A stretch of DNA of 6,500 nucleotides from an uncultured Eubacteriales bacterium (GTDB taxonomy: Bacteria > Bacillota > Clostridia > Oscillospirales > Oscillospiraceae), in assembly GCA_900552015.1 (NCBI GenBank), contig URXY01000076.1:1-6500 (forward strand). The letters run 5' to 3'. A program made the position numbers and the translations under genes. Under the pieces are notes generated by a model. The model ran no database searches and had not been told where the DNA came from. It saw nothing but the letters and a program-made list of their open reading frames with translations. Below, piece after piece: positions 4,953 through 6,500 of this stretch. Positions within the stretch are counted from its first letter, which is position 1. Every line of letters begins with the position of its first letter.

Positions 4953-5046
4953 GGGGTTCCAAAGGGGGTATTCTCTTCCAAAAGAGAATATCCCCTTTGT
5001 GGGGCAGTCCCGTGACGCACGGGACAAACTTCCGCGCAAAGCGCGG
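4945..5046 (-). repeat. Three-hairpin module, right copy, downstream of recF
   Basis: Read on the minus strand directly after the recF stop: hairpin 1 is CCGCGC-TTT-GCGCGG (5032-5046). A linker with TTTGT follows. Hairpin 2 is GTCCCGTG-CGT-CACGGGAC (5007-5025). After a 7-base linker, hairpin 3 is an 18-bp stem (4960-4977 with 4982-4999), with one non-Watson-Crick pair (4968 with 4991). The tail GGAACCCCAAGAGAAA (4945-4960) matches the left module's tail at 14 of 16 positions. Order, linker length between hairpins 2 and 3, and tail agree with the left copy, but in inverted orientation. Confidence 0.85.
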
Positions 5047-6150
5047 CTATACAACTTTCCCATCGGCGATGTGAAACACCTTGCCACTGAGCAAGGTCCC
5101 AAGTCTATCCTCTTCACAGCACGTGATAAACACCTGTCCGCCGAGGATGCGGTTCAGGACGTATTCCTGCCGCTTCGGGTCCAGCTCGGACAAAACATCA
5201 TCGAGCAACAGCAGCGGTGTGCGGGATGTGATCTCGCGGTAGATCTCCCGCTCGGCGAGCTTGAACGCCAGCGCCGCCGTGCGGGTCTGGCCCTGAGACG
5301 AAAACTGCCTTGCGTTCACGCCGCCGATCGTCACGGCGATATCGTCCTTATGCGGGCCGGAAAGACACATTCTTGACGCTTTTTCCGCTGCCGCGTGCGA
5401 CGATTGATGCGCGAGAAGCTGGTCATAGATGGTCTCGATGGGCGCGAGCGGGTCTGAAATGGTCGAAACCGTCTGGTATTCGACGCCCAGCTCTTCCCTG
5501 CCGCCGGAGCATTCGCGGTGCGCGATGCCCGCGTATTCCTTGAGCCGCTCGCAGAACCGCGCGCGGTAGTAAACAATGATAGCTCCGCTCTGCGCCATGC
5601 GCAGGTCAAATTCCGGCAAAGTATCAAGAAGCGATGGATACTCTTCGCTGTCGCGCAGGATGCGCGTTTTGTGCTCGTAGGCGCGGTGATAGTCGCTGAG
5701 CGCCTGCGCGTACCTTGCGCGCAGCTGGCAGAGCGCGTCGTCCATGAACTTGCGCCGCGCCGCCGCGCCGTCGCGGATCAGCAGCAGATCCTCCGGACAG
5801 AAGTAGACCGCGCCGAGCACGTCGCTGAGGTCGCTCCCCTTTTTCACGGGAACCTTATTGATGAGAATTTTTCGTCTTCTCCCCGCGGCGAGCGCGATCT
5901 CGAGCAGAAAATCTCGGTTGCGCGCAAACGCGTTCGCCTTGATGCTGCATTCGCTCTTGCCGAACGAAATGAGCTCCTTTTCCGCCCTCGCGCGCGGCGA
6001 ACGGGCGGAAGAGAGATAGACGATTGCTTCCAAGAGGTTCGTCTTTCCCTGCGCGTTCTCACCGACGATGACGTTGCAGTCCGGCGCGAACGTGACATTC
6101 AGCGCGTCGTAATTGCGAAAGTTCCGCAGCGCCAACGCGTCAATTCGCAT
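5047..6150 (-). CDS. recF: DNA replication and repair protein RecF
   Basis: RecF is an SMC-like ATPase that, with RecO and RecR, loads RecA at gapped DNA. The 367-residue product is of normal length. It starts MRIDALALRNFRNYDAL, carries the Walker A motif GENAQGKT (30-37), the GPHKDD motif (265-270), the ABC-type signature SSQGQTR (284-290), Walker B LLLLDD (313-318) and the D-loop SELD (321-324), so it looks active. The ATG at 6150 lies inside the end of yaaA (11-base overlap), and no real Shine-Dalgarno precedes it (the minus strand reads GACGGTCTCCT), so translation is probably coupled to yaaA. It completes the dnaN-yaaA-recF set. No gyrB follows on the minus strand; instead recF converges with ruvX. 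Confidence 0.98.
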   Translation of the reverse strand: MRIDALALRNFRNYDALNVTFAPDCNVIVGENAQGKTNLLEAIVYLSSARSPRARAEKELISFGKSECSIKANAFARNRDFLLEIALAAGRRRKILINKVPVKKGSDLSDVLGAVYFCPEDLLLIRDGAAARRKFMDDALCQLRARYAQALSDYHRAYEHKTRILRDSEEYPSLLDTLPEFDLRMAQSGAIIVYYRARFCERLKEYAGIAHRECSGGREELGVEYQTVSTISDPLAPIETIYDQLLAHQSSHAAAEKASRMCLSGPHKDDIAVTIGGVNARQFSSQGQTRTAALAFKLAEREIYREITSRTPLLLLDDVLSELDPKRQEYVLNRILGGQVFITCCEEDRLGTLLSGKVFHIADGKVV

Positions 6151-6355
6151 AGGAGACCGTCAGCTCTTTGCCGTCGAAGGCGACCGTGTCGCCCGGGCGA
6201 ATCTTCTTGCCGCGCATCGTGCAGACCTCGCCGTTGACCGAAACGTTTCCCTCCTGGATGACGATCTTCGCTTCGCCGCCGGTGCCGACTAAATTTGCCA
6301 GCTTCAAAAGGTCCTGCACTTTGATAAATTCCGTGGTAATGGTGATGTCAGTCAT
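6140..6355 (-). CDS. yaaA: S4-domain RNA-binding protein YaaA
   Basis: The 71-residue product is a single S4-like RNA-binding domain, of the small family found between dnaN and recF in Firmicutes. It starts MTDITITTEFIKVQDLLKLA and contains GGEAKIVIQEGNVSVNGEVC (26-45), RGKKIRPGD (48-56) and a C-terminal strand around AFDGKELTV. Its exact job is not established; a link with ribosome assembly or RNA binding is suggested by the domain. The start at 6355 is preceded by AAAGGA (6362-6367). It lies 74 bases after dnaN and overlaps recF by 11 bases, so the three genes are very likely co-transcribed. Confidence 0.95.
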   Translation of the reverse strand: MTDITITTEFIKVQDLLKLANLVGTGGEAKIVIQEGNVSVNGEVCTMRGKKIRPGDTVAFDGKELTVSYAN

Positions 6356-6429
6356 AAAAAGTCCTTTACAAAACGATTCCCATTTGAAATCATTGTATGA
6401 TTTTATACTGTTTGGATTTATTTTTCGTC
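6356..6429 (-). other. dnaN-yaaA spacer
   Basis: This AT-rich spacer holds the stem AAATCAT/ATGATTT (6387-6393 with 6397-6403, loop of 3) and the yaaA ribosome binding site. TATAAA- and TACAAT-like hexamers occur, but without a matching -35, and no T-run follows the stem. It is probably read through from dnaN. No DnaA box was seen. Confidence 0.5.
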
Positions 6430-6500
6430 TTAATTTACCTTTAGACGCACGGGCAGCACCATGTAGAGGAAGTTCTCCTCGCCCTCGACAGGGACGATGA
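6430..6500 (-). CDS. dnaN: DNA polymerase III beta subunit (sliding clamp), C-terminal end only
   Basis: The last 22 codons of a gene entering from the right edge read IVPVEGEENFLYMVLPVRLKVN, followed by TAA (6430-6432). The FLYMVLPVRL ending is the usual C-terminus of the DnaN clamp, which tethers the replicative polymerase to DNA. Position before yaaA and recF supports this. Only about 70 bases are visible, so the call rests on the C-terminal motif and gene order. Confidence 0.88.
   Translation of the reverse strand, partial: IVPVEGEENFLYMVLPVRLKVN

Larger units (their letters stand above)
4435..5046. other. 612-base structured non-coding region between convergent ruvX and recF
   Basis: No credible gene is present. 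The region is framed by two related hairpin modules in inverted orientation (4442-4549 and 4945-5046). The interior (4550-4944) holds further hairpins: GCAAGC/GCTTGC around GCAGCTC-GAA-GAGCTGC (4560-4593), CGCGGC-AGA-GCCGCG (4612-4626), CTTCTAC/GTAGAAG (4654-4660 with 4686-4692), GCGCCT/AGGCGC (4790-4795 with 4806-4811), GAATC/GATTC (4828-4842), CATGGC-GAA-GCCATG (4842-4856) and CGAGGGG/CCCCTCG (4924-4942). Only the last is followed by a T-rich stretch on the plus strand. It could be a decayed or non-autonomous mobile element, or long structured 3' ends of the two messages, or a non-coding RNA. The sequence alone does not decide. Confidence 0.75.

Noticed and set aside
4435..5046. CRISPR array or tRNA in the ruvX-recF gap
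   Set aside because: There are no regularly spaced direct repeats, and none of the hairpins makes a cloverleaf with the conserved T-arm sequence.
4843..5376. Plus-strand open frame crossing into recF
   Set aside because: It has no ribosome binding site, runs through the right hairpin module and is antisense to the well-supported recF gene.

Overview
The window looks like the chromosome of a moderately GC-rich member of the class Clostridia, probably of the Oscillospirales. The basis is a single-membrane Firmicute style SecE, a four-cysteine L33, an L10 leader of Firmicute type, strong AGGAGG ribosome binding sites, and the order dnaN-yaaA-recF. The genus cannot be fixed from sequence alone. 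All protein genes except ruvX lie on the minus strand.

Reading along the minus strand from the right edge, the window holds the 3' end of dnaN, then yaaA (S4 domain), then recF, whose start overlaps the end of yaaA by 11 bases. Next comes a 612-base non-coding stretch (4435-5046). On its far side ruvX runs towards recF on the plus strand, so the two genes converge on this stretch. A divergent control region (3645-4014) then serves ruvX on the plus strand and the translation/secretion cluster rpmG-secE-nusG-rplK-rplA on the minus strand. After rplA there is a 407-base gap holding a near-consensus promoter and a complete L10 leader with its attenuator. rplJ-rplL follow and end at a strong terminator. 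The first 18 bases look like the 3' arm and T-tract of a terminator for a plus-strand gene outside the window, so rpoB does not directly follow rplL.

The genes fall into three working groups. rpmG, secE, nusG, rplK, rplA, rplJ and rplL supply large-subunit ribosomal proteins, a Sec channel subunit and a transcription elongation factor, with L10(L12)4 probably controlling its own operon through the leader. dnaN, yaaA and recF belong to the replication and repair group normally found near oriC. ruvX encodes a YqgF/RuvX-family nuclease-fold protein.

The least expected feature is the ruvX/recF gap. Each of the two convergent stop codons is followed by a similar module of three hairpins and a 16-base tail. 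The modules are therefore inverted relative to each other but in the same sense relative to their upstream genes. Neither has a U-tract, and the paired arms of the longest hairpin differ between copies in a partly compensated way. More broadly, nearly every gap in the window contains small, perfect, GC-rich hairpins, often with three-base loops.
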